Source: Nocardioides gansuensis
Lineage (GTDB): Bacteria > Actinomycetota > Actinomycetes > Propionibacteriales > Nocardioidaceae
Assembly (NCBI RefSeq): GCF_003076135.1
Contig: NZ_QDGZ01000002.1
Location: 124,001-188,000 of the forward strand
Length of the DNA stretch: 64,000 nucleotides
Direction: 5' to 3'
The notes below the pieces were generated by a model. It saw only the letters and a program-made list of their open reading frames with translations, was not told where the DNA came from and did no database searches. Below are positions 38,245 through 46,512 of this stretch, in pieces; the first letter of the stretch is position 1, and the number at the start of each line of letters is the position of its first letter. Position numbers and translations under genes: made by a program.

Positions 38245-40845
38245 CTATCTCGGGGCTGTGGCCTCCCCACCCAGGCGCAGCAGCCCACGCTCCCGGGCGG
38301 CCGCGGACGCCTCCCGTCGGTTGGCGACGCCGAGCTTGCCGAGCACCGCCGACACGTGGTGGTCGACCGTCTTGGGCGAGATGACCAGGGCGGCGGCGAT
38401 CTCGTCGTTGGTCAGCCCGGCCACGATCCCGTGCAGGACGTCCTGCTCCCGCGGCGTGAGGCCGGCGGGGTGAGCGAGGGTGCCGGTACGCCGCGTGCGC
38501 GGCACCGCCATGCCGGCGGCGCGCAGCCCCCGGCGGGCCGCGGCCAGGGTGGCGGTCGCGCCGAGGCGCTCCAGCACCTCCAGCGCGCGGCGGGCGGAGT
38601 CGGGGTCGCCCGCGTCGAGGAGGGCCAGCGCGGCGGCGTGGTCGCAGCCGAGGGCCTGCCACTGACGGGCGGCGCCGGCGTGGTCGCCCGCGAGCTCGAC
38701 CGCGTAGGGGTCGGGACAGCCGGGAGGCGGTGTGACGGCGACGCCGAGTCGGCGGGCCCACACCGCCGCCATCCCGGACAGCCGGGGGATGCGCGCCCGG
38801 TCCAGCGCCGCCTGGGCCCGCTCCCGGGCGTCCTGGTCGCGGCCGGCCAGCCAGTCGGCCTCCGCCTCGGTGACCGCGGCGAGGACCCGCCAGCGCGACT
38901 CGAGGGCGGCCTCGGCGCGGGGGAGTGCCGCTGCCAGGACCTCCCGGCCGTCAGGGTCTCCGCGCCGCAGCTTGATCCGGGCGGCCACCAGCTGGAGCTG
39001 GAGCATGCTGAGCGGCGACATCACCGGGCCGGACAGGAGCCCCTGGACCAGGTCGAGCGCCTCGTCCCAGCGGCCCGTGGCGAGCAGCGCCTCGGCGCGC
39101 AGCGAGCGCAGGGTGGTGGCGAAGGTGACGACGTCGTGCTCCTCGCAGAACGCCAGACCCGCGCGGAAGACCTCCTCGCCCGCGCCGTACTGGTGCTCGT
39201 CGACGTGGATGCCGTACGCGTAGGCATAGGTCCGGGCGGCAACCATGGCACTGCCGCAGGCGAGCGCGGCGGAGACGGCATCGTCGGCTGCCTCCCGCCA
39301 GGGCAACCCCAGCGCGGCCCTGGAGACCGCGACGGTCTCCAGGGCGTCGGCGAGGACGTCCGGCAGGCCGAGCGACTCCGCGAGCGCCACGGCCTGGTGT
39401 GCGAGTGCGAGGCCGGCCTCGTGGTCGTCCTGGAGGCAGTGCATCGCGGCCAGGTGCTTGACGACCCGGGCGAGCTCGGGCGACGGCCCGAGCGGCTCGA
39501 GCAGGGCGTACGCCCGATGGCTCGCCGCCTGCGCCTCGGCCCCGCGGGACAGGCGCCACAGGCAGATGGCCAGGTGACGCCACACGTCACCCTCGCGCAG
39601 TGCGTCGCCCACCTCCTGCCAGAGGGCGAGCGCCACCTGCATCTCGGCCAGGGCGGCCGCCCAGTCGTCCTGCGAGGCGAGCGCAAGCCCCGCCACCTCA
39701 TGGAGGACTGCCCGGGTCGCCGGTGGGGCGCCGGCCGCGCTGGCCAGGGCGCTGCGGCAGTGCGCGACAGTCTCCCGAGGTGCCCCCATGGCGGCGGCAT
39801 GGTGGGCGGCCTCGGTGGCGTGCTCGAGCACGGCTGCATGGTCGCCGGCCCCCTGCGCGTGGAAGGCCAGCTGGGCGGGGTCGGCGTCGCCCCGGCGCAC
39901 CAGCTCGGCCAGCAGCAGCCGGTGCACCTCGACCCGGCGGTGCGGCGGCACGGAGTCCTCGACCGCCAGTCGTGCGAGCTCGTGGCGGAAGCGGGTCGTC
40001 GTGGTCCCGTCGCTCACCAGGAGTCCGGCTGCCACCAGCTCGTCGAAGCAGGCGAACGGCGCCTCGACGACGGCGCCCACGAGGGCGGGGTCGAGCCGCG
40101 GGCCGGCCAGGGCGGCCACCTCCACCACCTCGCGGCACTTGGACGACAGCGTCGCGACACGCGCGAGGACGGAGTCGCGCGCCGAGTGGGGGAGCCGCTC
40201 GCCGGGACTGAGGAGGAGCTCGGTGACGAAGAACGGGTTGCCGTCGGTGAGGCGGTGGACCTCGTCGGGGTCGAGGCCGGTGCCCTCCACCATCACCGCG
40301 ATGGCGCCCGGGGTCAGCAGCGGGAGGGTGATCCGGCGCAGCGCCCGCTCCCGTGCCAGCTCGCCGAGCGCGATCCGCAGCTGACCGCGCGCACCCTGGT
40401 CGTCGCGGAAGCTGACCAGGAGCAGCACCCGAAGCCGCTGAACGCGCCTGCCGAGGTGGCGCAGCAGGTCGAGGGTGGCGTCGTCGGCCCAGTGCACGTC
40501 CTCGAAGACCAGGACGGTGAGGCGGTCGCTTGTCCGGAGGTGGTCGAGGAGCAGCGTGAAGAGCACCTCACGGCTCGCCCCTGCCCGGCAGGCGGCCTCG
40601 AGGGCGCCGCCGAGATCGACGGAGATGTCGTGCAGCGGGGCCAGCGGCCGGGGAGTCGCGAGCCCGTCGCAGGCGCCCCAGCACCACAGGGCGTCGGTCA
40701 GGTGCCGCTCAGCGCGCTCGAGCAGGGTGGACTTGCCGACGCCGGCTTCTCCCTCGACGAGCACCAGGCGCCCCAGGCCGCAGTCCGCCTCGGCGGCGTA
40801 CTCGAGCAGGGCGTCGAGCTGGGTCTCGCGCTCGAGGAAGTCCAC
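38245..40845 (-). CDS. LuxR-family regulator of the LAL type (AAA ATPase plus HTH)
   Basis: The 866-residue regulator has an N-terminal AAA ATPase with Walker A VEGEAGVGKSTLLE (about residue 30) and a Walker B region LTVLVFEDVHWADD. A long helical TPR-like middle follows, then a C-terminal LuxR helix-turn-helix, LTPREQDVLHGIVAGLTNDEIAAAL (the last 70 residues). These large ATP-binding regulators are signal-integrating transcription activators. The GTG start has GACAAT 6 bases upstream. The downstream DUF4242 gene is the most likely neighbour target. The inducing ligand is unknown. Confidence 0.9.
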   Translation of the reverse strand: MDFLERETQLDALLEYAAEADCGLGRLVLVEGEAGVGKSTLLERAERHLTDALWCWGACDGLATPRPLAPLHDISVDLGGALEAACRAGASREVLFTLLLDHLRTSDRLTVLVFEDVHWADDATLDLLRHLGRRVQRLRVLLLVSFRDDQGARGQLRIALGELARERALRRITLPLLTPGAIAVMVEGTGLDPDEVHRLTDGNPFFVTELLLSPGERLPHSARDSVLARVATLSSKCREVVEVAALAGPRLDPALVGAVVEAPFACFDELVAAGLLVSDGTTTTRFRHELARLAVEDSVPPHRRVEVHRLLLAELVRRGDADPAQLAFHAQGAGDHAAVLEHATEAAHHAAAMGAPRETVAHCRSALASAAGAPPATRAVLHEVAGLALASQDDWAAALAEMQVALALWQEVGDALREGDVWRHLAICLWRLSRGAEAQAASHRAYALLEPLGPSPELARVVKHLAAMHCLQDDHEAGLALAHQAVALAESLGLPDVLADALETVAVSRAALGLPWREAADDAVSAALACGSAMVAARTYAYAYGIHVDEHQYGAGEEVFRAGLAFCEEHDVVTFATTLRSLRAEALLATGRWDEALDLVQGLLSGPVMSPLSMLQLQLVAARIKLRRGDPDGREVLAAALPRAEAALESRWRVLAAVTEAEADWLAGRDQDARERAQAALDRARIPRLSGMAAVWARRLGVAVTPPPGCPDPYAVELAGDHAGAARQWQALGCDHAAALALLDAGDPDSARRALEVLERLGATATLAAARRGLRAAGMAVPRTRRTGTLAHPAGLTPREQDVLHGIVAGLTNDEIAAALVISPKTVDHHVSAVLGKLGVANRREASAAARERGLLRLGGEATAPR

Positions 40846-40851
40846 CCCTCG

Positions 40852-40857
40852 ATTGTC
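40852..40857 (-). promoter_or_regulatory. -10-like hexamer before the LAL regulator
   Basis: GACAAT ends 6 bases before the GTG at 40845. It keeps the A and T of TAnnnT and is AT-rich for this region. Confidence 0.4.
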
Positions 40858-40897
40858 GCGCCGCCGGACGCCAGGGGGCGAGTGGTCTGGACCGGGG

Positions 40898-41404
40898 TCA
40901 GAACTTCTGCTCGAGGAGCCCGGTGTCGACGTCGTAGAGGAAGCCGCCGACCTTGACGGTCCCCGGGATGAGCGGGTGCGACCGGACCTTCTGCACGTCC
41001 TCCTGCAGGGCGGCGATCTGGTCGCTGATGACGTGGAACTGCTGCCACGACGCGTCCTGACCGGCCGACTCGCCGACCTTCACCCAGAGCTCCTGCTCGG
41101 TGTGCTTGGCCATCGCGCAGCTGGTGTGCGGGACGACCAGGATCCGGTTGACGCCGAGGAGGTGTACGCCGAGCACCAGGGCCTCGAGGGCGGCACTCGT
41201 CACGCGCCCACCCGGGTTGCGGAAGATCTTGGCGTCACCGTGCTCGAGCCCCAGCATCCGCAGGGGGTCGATGCGGGAGTCCATGCAGGTCACGATGGCG
41301 ACGCCCGCATGGGCAACGCCGTCGAACCCGCCCAGCTCGAAGTCCGCTGCGAACTCACGGTTGGCGGCGATCAGGTCATCGAAGTCGTCTGAGACAGCAC
41401 CCAC
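40898..41404 (-). CDS. Beta-carbonic anhydrase
   Basis: The 168-residue enzyme interconverts CO2 and bicarbonate. Zinc ligands are the Cys in VTCMDSRIDP and the His and Cys in VVPHTSCAM, and the catalytic Asp-Arg pair lies in MDSR. FRNPGGRVT is the conserved Arg/Gly segment. Length fits the short (type II-like) bacterial beta class. GTG at 41404 gives a plausible N-terminus, and TAGCCT ends 7 bases upstream, so the transcript is probably leaderless. It lies just downstream of the P55-like transporter on the same strand. Confidence 0.92.
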   Translation of the reverse strand: MGAVSDDFDDLIAANREFAADFELGGFDGVAHAGVAIVTCMDSRIDPLRMLGLEHGDAKIFRNPGGRVTSAALEALVLGVHLLGVNRILVVPHTSCAMAKHTEQELWVKVGESAGQDASWQQFHVISDQIAALQEDVQKVRSHPLIPGTVKVGGFLYDVDTGLLEQKF

Positions 41405-41411
41405 GAGGAGG

Positions 41412-41417
41412 AGGCTA
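41412..41417 (-). promoter_or_regulatory. -10 hexamer of a probable leaderless promoter (carbonic anhydrase)
   Basis: TAGCCT ends 7 bases before the GTG at 41404 and lies only 7 bases past the stop of the transporter gene. Confidence 0.5.
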
Positions 41418-41423
41418 GCGACT

Positions 41424-43220
41424 TCAGCCGCCGGTGCTGAGCAGGTCCCGAGTGGAGAGATCGGTGGGCTCGGTCTCACGGAAGAGGACCAGGGCGAGAA
41501 GGGCCGCCGCCAGTGCGCACCCGGCGGCTCCCCAGAAGACCGCGTGCTCCTGCGCGATCCCGGCGACCCGCAGCAGGTCGGTGAACTCGGCGCACCGGCT
41601 CTTGCCGTCGCACACCTCCTGCACTGGCGGGACCGCGGCCTGCTCGGCGTAGTAGCGGCGCAGCCCGAGCGTGGTGAGGGCGGAGATGCCCACGAGCATG
41701 CCGACCATGCGGGCGACCACCACGAAGGCGCTGGCAAGGCCGTGGACGTCGTCGTCGGTGTGCGCGAGCAGCGCGGCGTTGACGGGCGCCAGCGCGAGGC
41801 CGAAGCCGAAGCCGCCGACGAGCAGGGCCACGTTGGCCACCGGCTCGTCCAGGGTCGTCAACCCCCACCTCGTCATCAGCACGAACCCGACCGCGGCGAG
41901 CAGCATCCCGGCCGCGGTCACCAGCGCGGGGGAGAGGCGGCGGATCAGGAAGCCCCCCGCGATCGCGCCCACGGGCAGGGCTACGAGGAACCGGACGAGC
42001 ACGAGCGCGGCCATCAGCTGGGAGTCGGGATAGACGGTCGTGCGGGCGAAGAGCGGGATGTCGATCAGGGCGGCGATGAGGGCGGCGCCGACGAAGAAGC
42101 TCACGAGCAGTGCGCCCCACGCCGGGGTGCGCCGCAGCGCGCCGCGGGGCACCAGCGGGGTGCCGGCCCGGCGGAGGTGGAGGGCGAAGGCGGCAGTGGC
42201 CACGGCAGCTCCTAGCAGGAACCACAGGCCCTGGTCGGAGAAGACCTGCACCTGCGGGTCGGCGGTGGCGAACGCCAGGATCACCCCGGCCAGCCCGGTC
42301 GCCAGCAGCAGCGCGCCGAAGACGTCGGCCTCGGCGAGGCTGGCGGCCCATCGCCGGAGGTCCAGCAGCGGCCGGGGGGCGAACCAGCACCACACCAGCA
42401 GCCCCACCGCCGAGCCCATCGCGATCACGCCCACCGGCGTCAGCCAGCGGCCGTCGCCGGCGTACGGGATGAAGAGCTGGCCCCAGGTCAGGTCGCGCAT
42501 CAGCGCCGCGGGGCGGACGAAGACCAGGGCGCCGGCGAGCAGCGCGGTGGCTGCGAGCGCCACGCCGACGAGGTCTGTGCGGATGCGCCGACTCGGCGCC
42601 TCGCGCGTGTGCAGATGAGCCGACTCGGCGCCTCCGGCGTGTGCAGATGAGCCGAGTCGGCGGATGGCGGCGGCCAGGACGAGGCCGACGGCGAGGTTGA
42701 TGCCGAAGATGGCCCGCCAGTCGGCGACGGCCAGCACGAGCGCCCCGAAGAGTGGGCCGAGGACCGAGCCGAGCTCCTGGACGGCCGAGACGACGCCGAG
42801 GGGTACGCCGCGGCGCTGGGGCGGGTAGAGGTCGGCGACCAGGGCCAGGGTGGCCGGGACGAGGCCGCCGCCGCCCACGCCCTGGAGGAACCGGCCGACC
42901 ACCATGGAGGGCAGGTCGTAGGCGAGCGCCGTCACGAGCGAGCCCAGGGCGAAGAGGACCAGGGAGGCGACCAGCACCGGCACCCGGCCACGCAGGTCCG
43001 CGATGCGGCCGATCAGGGGCAGCATCGCGACGTAGCCCAGCAGGAACCCCGAGACGATCGGGGCGGCGCGCTGCAGCTCGTCGATCGGGATGCCCGAGCT
43101 GGTCATCATGTCCGGCAGGGCCAGCACGACCACGTAGGTGTCGGCGGCCGCGAAGGCGACCGCGACCGCGGCGAGGGCGAGCAGCACCCGGGGGGACGCC
43201 GGCGAGGCGCCGCGGGTCAT
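41424..43220 (-). CDS. MFS transporter, P55-like partner of LprG
   Basis: The 598-residue transporter has about 14 hydrophobic helices and the MFS motif GRIADLRGRVPVL after helix 2. It is encoded directly after an LprG-type lipoprotein with a 4-base overlap. In Mycobacterium the lprG-Rv1410 (P55) pair exports triacylglycerides and other lipids to the envelope, and the same role is inferred here. The central cytoplasmic loop (about residues 190-215, SSAHAGGAES...TREAPSRR) is encoded by an imperfect 32-base tandem repeat, suggesting a recent insertion. The C-terminus is longer than in P55. The substrate is inferred only. Confidence 0.82.
   Translation of the reverse strand: MTRGASPASPRVLLALAAVAVAFAAADTYVVVLALPDMMTSSGIPIDELQRAAPIVSGFLLGYVAMLPLIGRIADLRGRVPVLVASLVLFALGSLVTALAYDLPSMVVGRFLQGVGGGGLVPATLALVADLYPPQRRGVPLGVVSAVQELGSVLGPLFGALVLAVADWRAIFGINLAVGLVLAAAIRRLGSSAHAGGAESAHLHTREAPSRRIRTDLVGVALAATALLAGALVFVRPAALMRDLTWGQLFIPYAGDGRWLTPVGVIAMGSAVGLLVWCWFAPRPLLDLRRWAASLAEADVFGALLLATGLAGVILAFATADPQVQVFSDQGLWFLLGAAVATAAFALHLRRAGTPLVPRGALRRTPAWGALLVSFFVGAALIAALIDIPLFARTTVYPDSQLMAALVLVRFLVALPVGAIAGGFLIRRLSPALVTAAGMLLAAVGFVLMTRWGLTTLDEPVANVALLVGGFGFGLALAPVNAALLAHTDDDVHGLASAFVVVARMVGMLVGISALTTLGLRRYYAEQAAVPPVQEVCDGKSRCAEFTDLLRVAGIAQEHAVFWGAAGCALAAALLALVLFRETEPTDLSTRDLLSTGG
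42587..42660. repeat. 32-base tandem repeat (2.3 copies) with palindromic head, inside the transporter gene
   Basis: Units at 42587-42618 and 42619-42650 differ at three adjacent positions. Each begins with the palindrome-like GCCGACTCGGC. A third partial unit, GCCGAGTCGG, is in effect the reverse complement of that head. The element looks like a REP-type repeat inserted within a coding loop. Confidence 0.75.
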
Positions 43221-43918
43221 GGCGCGACGATCTCCGCAGACGTGTCGTAGTCCTCGAAGGAGACGGTGTAGGTCATCTCCTCGCTCCCGGGGTAGAACAC
43301 GCCCGTCAGGTCGGCCTTGCGCAGCTCCCCCTCGGCGGACACGAGGTATTCGACGTCGAACGAGTCTCCCGAGGAGCTCGGGATTACCTGCTGCACCGCG
43401 CTCCCGGGGACGGTGCCCGTGTAGGTCGTGAGCACCTCGGAGTTGTCGGCGCCGCCGCGGACGCTCTCGCCCTCCTCGAGGTCCTTGGTCTGGGTCAGCA
43501 GCGCCGGGAAGCCGGTGGCCGGGTCGACCAGGTCCGCCGGGTCGGGCGCGCCGTAGTCCGCCGGGTCGACCTTGCTCCAGCCGGTCGTGAAGGGGATCTT
43601 GGCGTGGACCGTGTCATCGACCGCGATCACCGGCACCTCGACGTTCTGGCCGGCGAAGACGACGGTGAGGGTGCCGTCGAAGGCCGGCGCGTTGGTGGCG
43701 ACGCCCTCGGCCCTCGTGACGCCGGTGACGCCAGGCGGCAGGACTGCGGTCCTGAGGCTGAGCTGCACGCCGCTCGTCTCGCTGAGCCGGTCGCTGGCTC
43801 CGGCCAGCACCTCCTCCGGTGTCTGCTCCTCCGAGACCGGCTCCTCGCCACCGCCCGTGCAGGCGGTCAGCGCCAGGACGGCGAGCGGGACGAGGAGGGC
43901 GAGGCGGGCAGCTGGCAT
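43217..43918 (-). CDS. lprG: LppX/LprAFG-family lipoprotein
   Basis: The 233-residue lipoprotein has lipobox LTAC (Cys20), an acidic linker, and the hydrophobic beta-sheet half-barrel of the LppX/LprAFG family (SETSGVQLSLRT, VVFAGQNVEVPVIAVDDTV, VDPADYGAPDPADLV). These proteins carry acylated lipids across the periplasm-like space. It overlaps the downstream P55-like gene in an ATGA, matching the mycobacterial lprG-Rv1410 operon. GGAAGG precedes the ATG, and the gene begins 4 bases after parC, so it may ride on the parC transcript. Confidence 0.85.
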   Translation of the reverse strand: MPAARLALLVPLAVLALTACTGGGEEPVSEEQTPEEVLAGASDRLSETSGVQLSLRTAVLPPGVTGVTRAEGVATNAPAFDGTLTVVFAGQNVEVPVIAVDDTVHAKIPFTTGWSKVDPADYGAPDPADLVDPATGFPALLTQTKDLEEGESVRGGADNSEVLTTYTGTVPGSAVQQVIPSSSGDSFDVEYLVSAEGELRKADLTGVFYPGSEEMTYTVSFEDYDTSAEIVAP

Positions 43919-43922
43919 GGCG

Positions 43923-46400
43923 TCAGCCTTCCACAGCGTCGGCCGCCGCCAGCTGCAGCGCGACCGGGCCCGCGACGGCGGCGATCGGCTGGGATCCGGG
44001 CAGGCCCGAGCCGTCGCGCTTGCCGTTGGCCTCGGGCAGCACGATCGGCGCGCCGCTGTCGGCGGCGGCACGCGCCGGGGCGGGCCCGGCCCACGCCGCG
44101 ACGAGGGTGTCCTCGCCCTTGAGGAACCGGTGGCAGCGCACGCCGCCGGTGGCGCGGCCCTTGGCGGGGTATTCGCTGAACGGGGTGACCTTGACGGCGC
44201 CTGCCTCGGTGCCGGGCAGGGCGGTCGACGACCCGGAGGCAGTGACGACCACCGACGCCGCGGGATCGAGCGACCCGAAGAAGACGACCCGCTCCCCGGC
44301 CGTCAGCCGCACGCCGGCGATGCCACCGCCGGAGCGGCCCTGGGGGCGCACGCCCTCGGCGCCGAAGTGGAGCAGCTGGGCGTCGGAGGTGATGAAGCAC
44401 AGCGTCTCGGTGCCGGTGGCCAGCTCGACGGCGCCGACCACCTCGTCACCCTCCTTGAGCGAGATGACCTCCCACTCGTCCCGGCCGAGCACCTCCGGGT
44501 TCACCCGCTTGACCACGCCGTCCCGGGTGCCGAGCGCGAGCCCCGGTCCGTCGGTCGCCAGGGAGGTCAGCGCCAGGGCCCGTTCGCCGGGGTCCAGCGG
44601 CAGGACCTCGCTGAGCGGCAGGCCGCCCTGCAGGTTGGGGTCGTTGGCCGAGTCGGGCAGCTCCGGCATGTCGAGCACGCCCAGCTTGACGAGCCGGCCG
44701 CGTGAGGTGAGCACGCCGACCTCGCCGCGCGCCGTCGTACGGACTGCGGAGACGACGACGTCGTGGTTGGCGCGGCCCTCGCCGTGGCCGGGGCGGGCGT
44801 CGCTGCTGGTGCGGGCGAGCAGGCCGGAGGAGGACAGGTAGGCGAAGCACGGGTCGTCGGCCACCTCGAGCGGCGCGGCGGACGCCGACACGGTGGTGCC
44901 GGCGGAGGCGAGCAGCACCGTGCGCCGCGGAGTGCCGTAGGTCTTGGCGACCCCGGCCAGCTCGTCGGAGACGACCTTGCGGAGCAGCTTGTCGTCGCCG
45001 AGGATCGCGTCGAGCTCCTCGATCTGGCGCTCCAGCTCGGTCTTCTCCTTCTCCAGCTCGATCCGGCTGAACTTCGTGAGGCGGCGCAGCTGCATCTCCA
45101 GGATGTACGTCGCCTGCGCGTCGCTGAGGTCGAAGACGTCCCTCAGCCGCTCCTTGGCCTGGCCGGCGTCGTCGCTGGAGCGGATCAGCTGGATCACCTC
45201 GTCGATGTCGAGGATCGCGACCAGCAGGCCCTCGACCAGGTGCAGCCGGTCGGCGGCCTTGCCGCGCCGGAACGCCGAGCGGCGGCGTACGACGTCGAAG
45301 CGGTGCTGGAGGAAGACCTCGAGCAGCTCCTTGAGGCCGAGCGTGCGGGGCTGGCCGTCGACGAGGGCGACGGTGTTGATCCCGAAGGAGTCCTCCATCG
45401 GGGTCAGCTTGTAGAGCTGCTCCAGCAGGGCCTCGGGCACGAACCCGTTCTTCACCTCGATCACCAGGCGCAGGCCGTGGGCGCGGTCGGTGAGGTCCTT
45501 GATGTCGGAGATGCCCTGCAGCTTCTTGGCCAGCACGAGGGCCTTGATCCGCTCGACGACGCGCTCGGTGCCCACGCCGTACGGCAGCTCGGTGACCACG
45601 ATGCCCTTGCGCCGGGCGGTGACCGACTCGACGCGGGCCGTGGCGCGCATCCTGAAGGAGCCGCGGCCGGTCTCGTAGGCGTCGCGCACCCCGTCGAGGC
45701 CGACGATCTTGCCGCCCGTCGGCAGGTCGGGGCCGGGGATGAAGCGCATCAGGTCGTCGAGGGTCGCGCCGGGGTGGCTGATCAGGTGCCGCAGCGCCTG
45801 GACGACCTCGACCAGGTTGTGCGGCGCGATGTTGGTGGCCATGCCGACCGCGATGCCGGTGGTCCCGTTGACGATCAGGTTGGGGATCGCCGACGGGAGG
45901 ACCACCGGCTCCATCTCGCGGGAGTCGTAGTTGGGCTTGAAGTCGACGGTGTCCTCGTCGATCGAGGCGGTCATCGCGACGGCTGCGGGCGCCATCCGGC
46001 ACTCGGTGTAGCGCATGGCCGCCGGAGAGTCGTCAGGACTACCGAAGTTTCCGTGGCCGTCGATGAAGGGCACCCGCATCGACCACGGCTGGGCCATCCG
46101 GACGAGCGCGTCGTAGATCGCGCCGTCGCCGTGCGGGTGCAGCTTGCCCATCACCTCGCCGACCACGCGGGCGCTCTTGACGTGACCGCGGTCGGGCCGC
46201 AGCCCCATCTCGTCCATCGTGTAGAGGATGCGGCGCTGCACCGGCTTGAGGCCGTCGCGCGCGTCGGGCAGCGCCCGGGAGTAGATGACCGAGTAGGCAT
46301 ACTCCAGGAACGACGCCTCCATCTCCTGCTTGATGTCGGTGTCGAGGATGTGCTCCTCGAAGTCGTCGGGGAGAGGCTGCTTGGTCGTACGTCGTGCCAT
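43923..46400 (-). CDS. parC: DNA topoisomerase IV subunit A (GyrA-type subunit)
   Basis: ParC is the DNA-cleaving subunit paired with ParE. The 825-residue protein has the winged-helix active site with catalytic Tyr131 in MRYTECRM, the quinolone-region [17 protein letters not shown], and a C-terminal beta-pinwheel made of repeated blades such as [12 protein letters not shown] and [12 protein letters not shown]. The gyrase-specific GyrA box is not evident. ATG 46400 begins with basic [21 protein letters not shown] lies 12 bases upstream. Its 3' end is almost contiguous with lprG. Confidence 0.93.
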   Translation of the reverse strand: MARRTTKQPLPDDFEEHILDTDIKQEMEASFLEYAYSVIYSRALPDARDGLKPVQRRILYTMDEMGLRPDRGHVKSARVVGEVMGKLHPHGDGAIYDALVRMAQPWSMRVPFIDGHGNFGSPDDSPAAMRYTECRMAPAAVAMTASIDEDTVDFKPNYDSREMEPVVLPSAIPNLIVNGTTGIAVGMATNIAPHNLVEVVQALRHLISHPGATLDDLMRFIPGPDLPTGGKIVGLDGVRDAYETGRGSFRMRATARVESVTARRKGIVVTELPYGVGTERVVERIKALVLAKKLQGISDIKDLTDRAHGLRLVIEVKNGFVPEALLEQLYKLTPMEDSFGINTVALVDGQPRTLGLKELLEVFLQHRFDVVRRRSAFRRGKAADRLHLVEGLLVAILDIDEVIQLIRSSDDAGQAKERLRDVFDLSDAQATYILEMQLRRLTKFSRIELEKEKTELERQIEELDAILGDDKLLRKVVSDELAGVAKTYGTPRRTVLLASAGTTVSASAAPLEVADDPCFAYLSSSGLLARTSSDARPGHGEGRANHDVVVSAVRTTARGEVGVLTSRGRLVKLGVLDMPELPDSANDPNLQGGLPLSEVLPLDPGERALALTSLATDGPGLALGTRDGVVKRVNPEVLGRDEWEVISLKEGDEVVGAVELATGTETLCFITSDAQLLHFGAEGVRPQGRSGGGIAGVRLTAGERVVFFGSLDPAASVVVTASGSSTALPGTEAGAVKVTPFSEYPAKGRATGGVRCHRFLKGEDTLVAAWAGPAPARAAADSGAPIVLPEANGKRDGSGLPGSQPIAAVAGPVALQLAAADAVEG

Positions 46401-46500
46401 GCGGGGCATTCTCCCTGCCGCTCCCACGGGATCGACGGCGGCCACGCCGAGGAGGCGTTCGGAGGGGAGACTCGGCCGCCGGGAGCGCCCATCGCTCCGA

Positions 46501-46506
46501 TAGATT
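46501..46506 (+). promoter_or_regulatory. -10 hexamer of a probable leaderless promoter (Pat-like gene)
   Basis: TAGATT ends 6 bases before the GTG at 46513, in the divergent gap with parC. Confidence 0.6.
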
Positions 46507-46512
46507 GCGGGC

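Noticed and set aside
38356..40956. 866-codon plus-strand open frame opposite the LAL regulator
   Set aside because: It has the same length as the regulator by coincidence. The regulator has clear ATPase and HTH motifs, while this frame has none.
42587..42660. Possible CRISPR array
   Set aside because: There are only two contiguous 32-base units without spacers, inside a coding sequence.
37914..43220. Defence island or phage system around the LAL regulator and small proteins
   Set aside because: The neighbours are a carbonic anhydrase, a DUF4242 protein and a lipid-export transporter, with no nuclease, toxin or phage-type domain.
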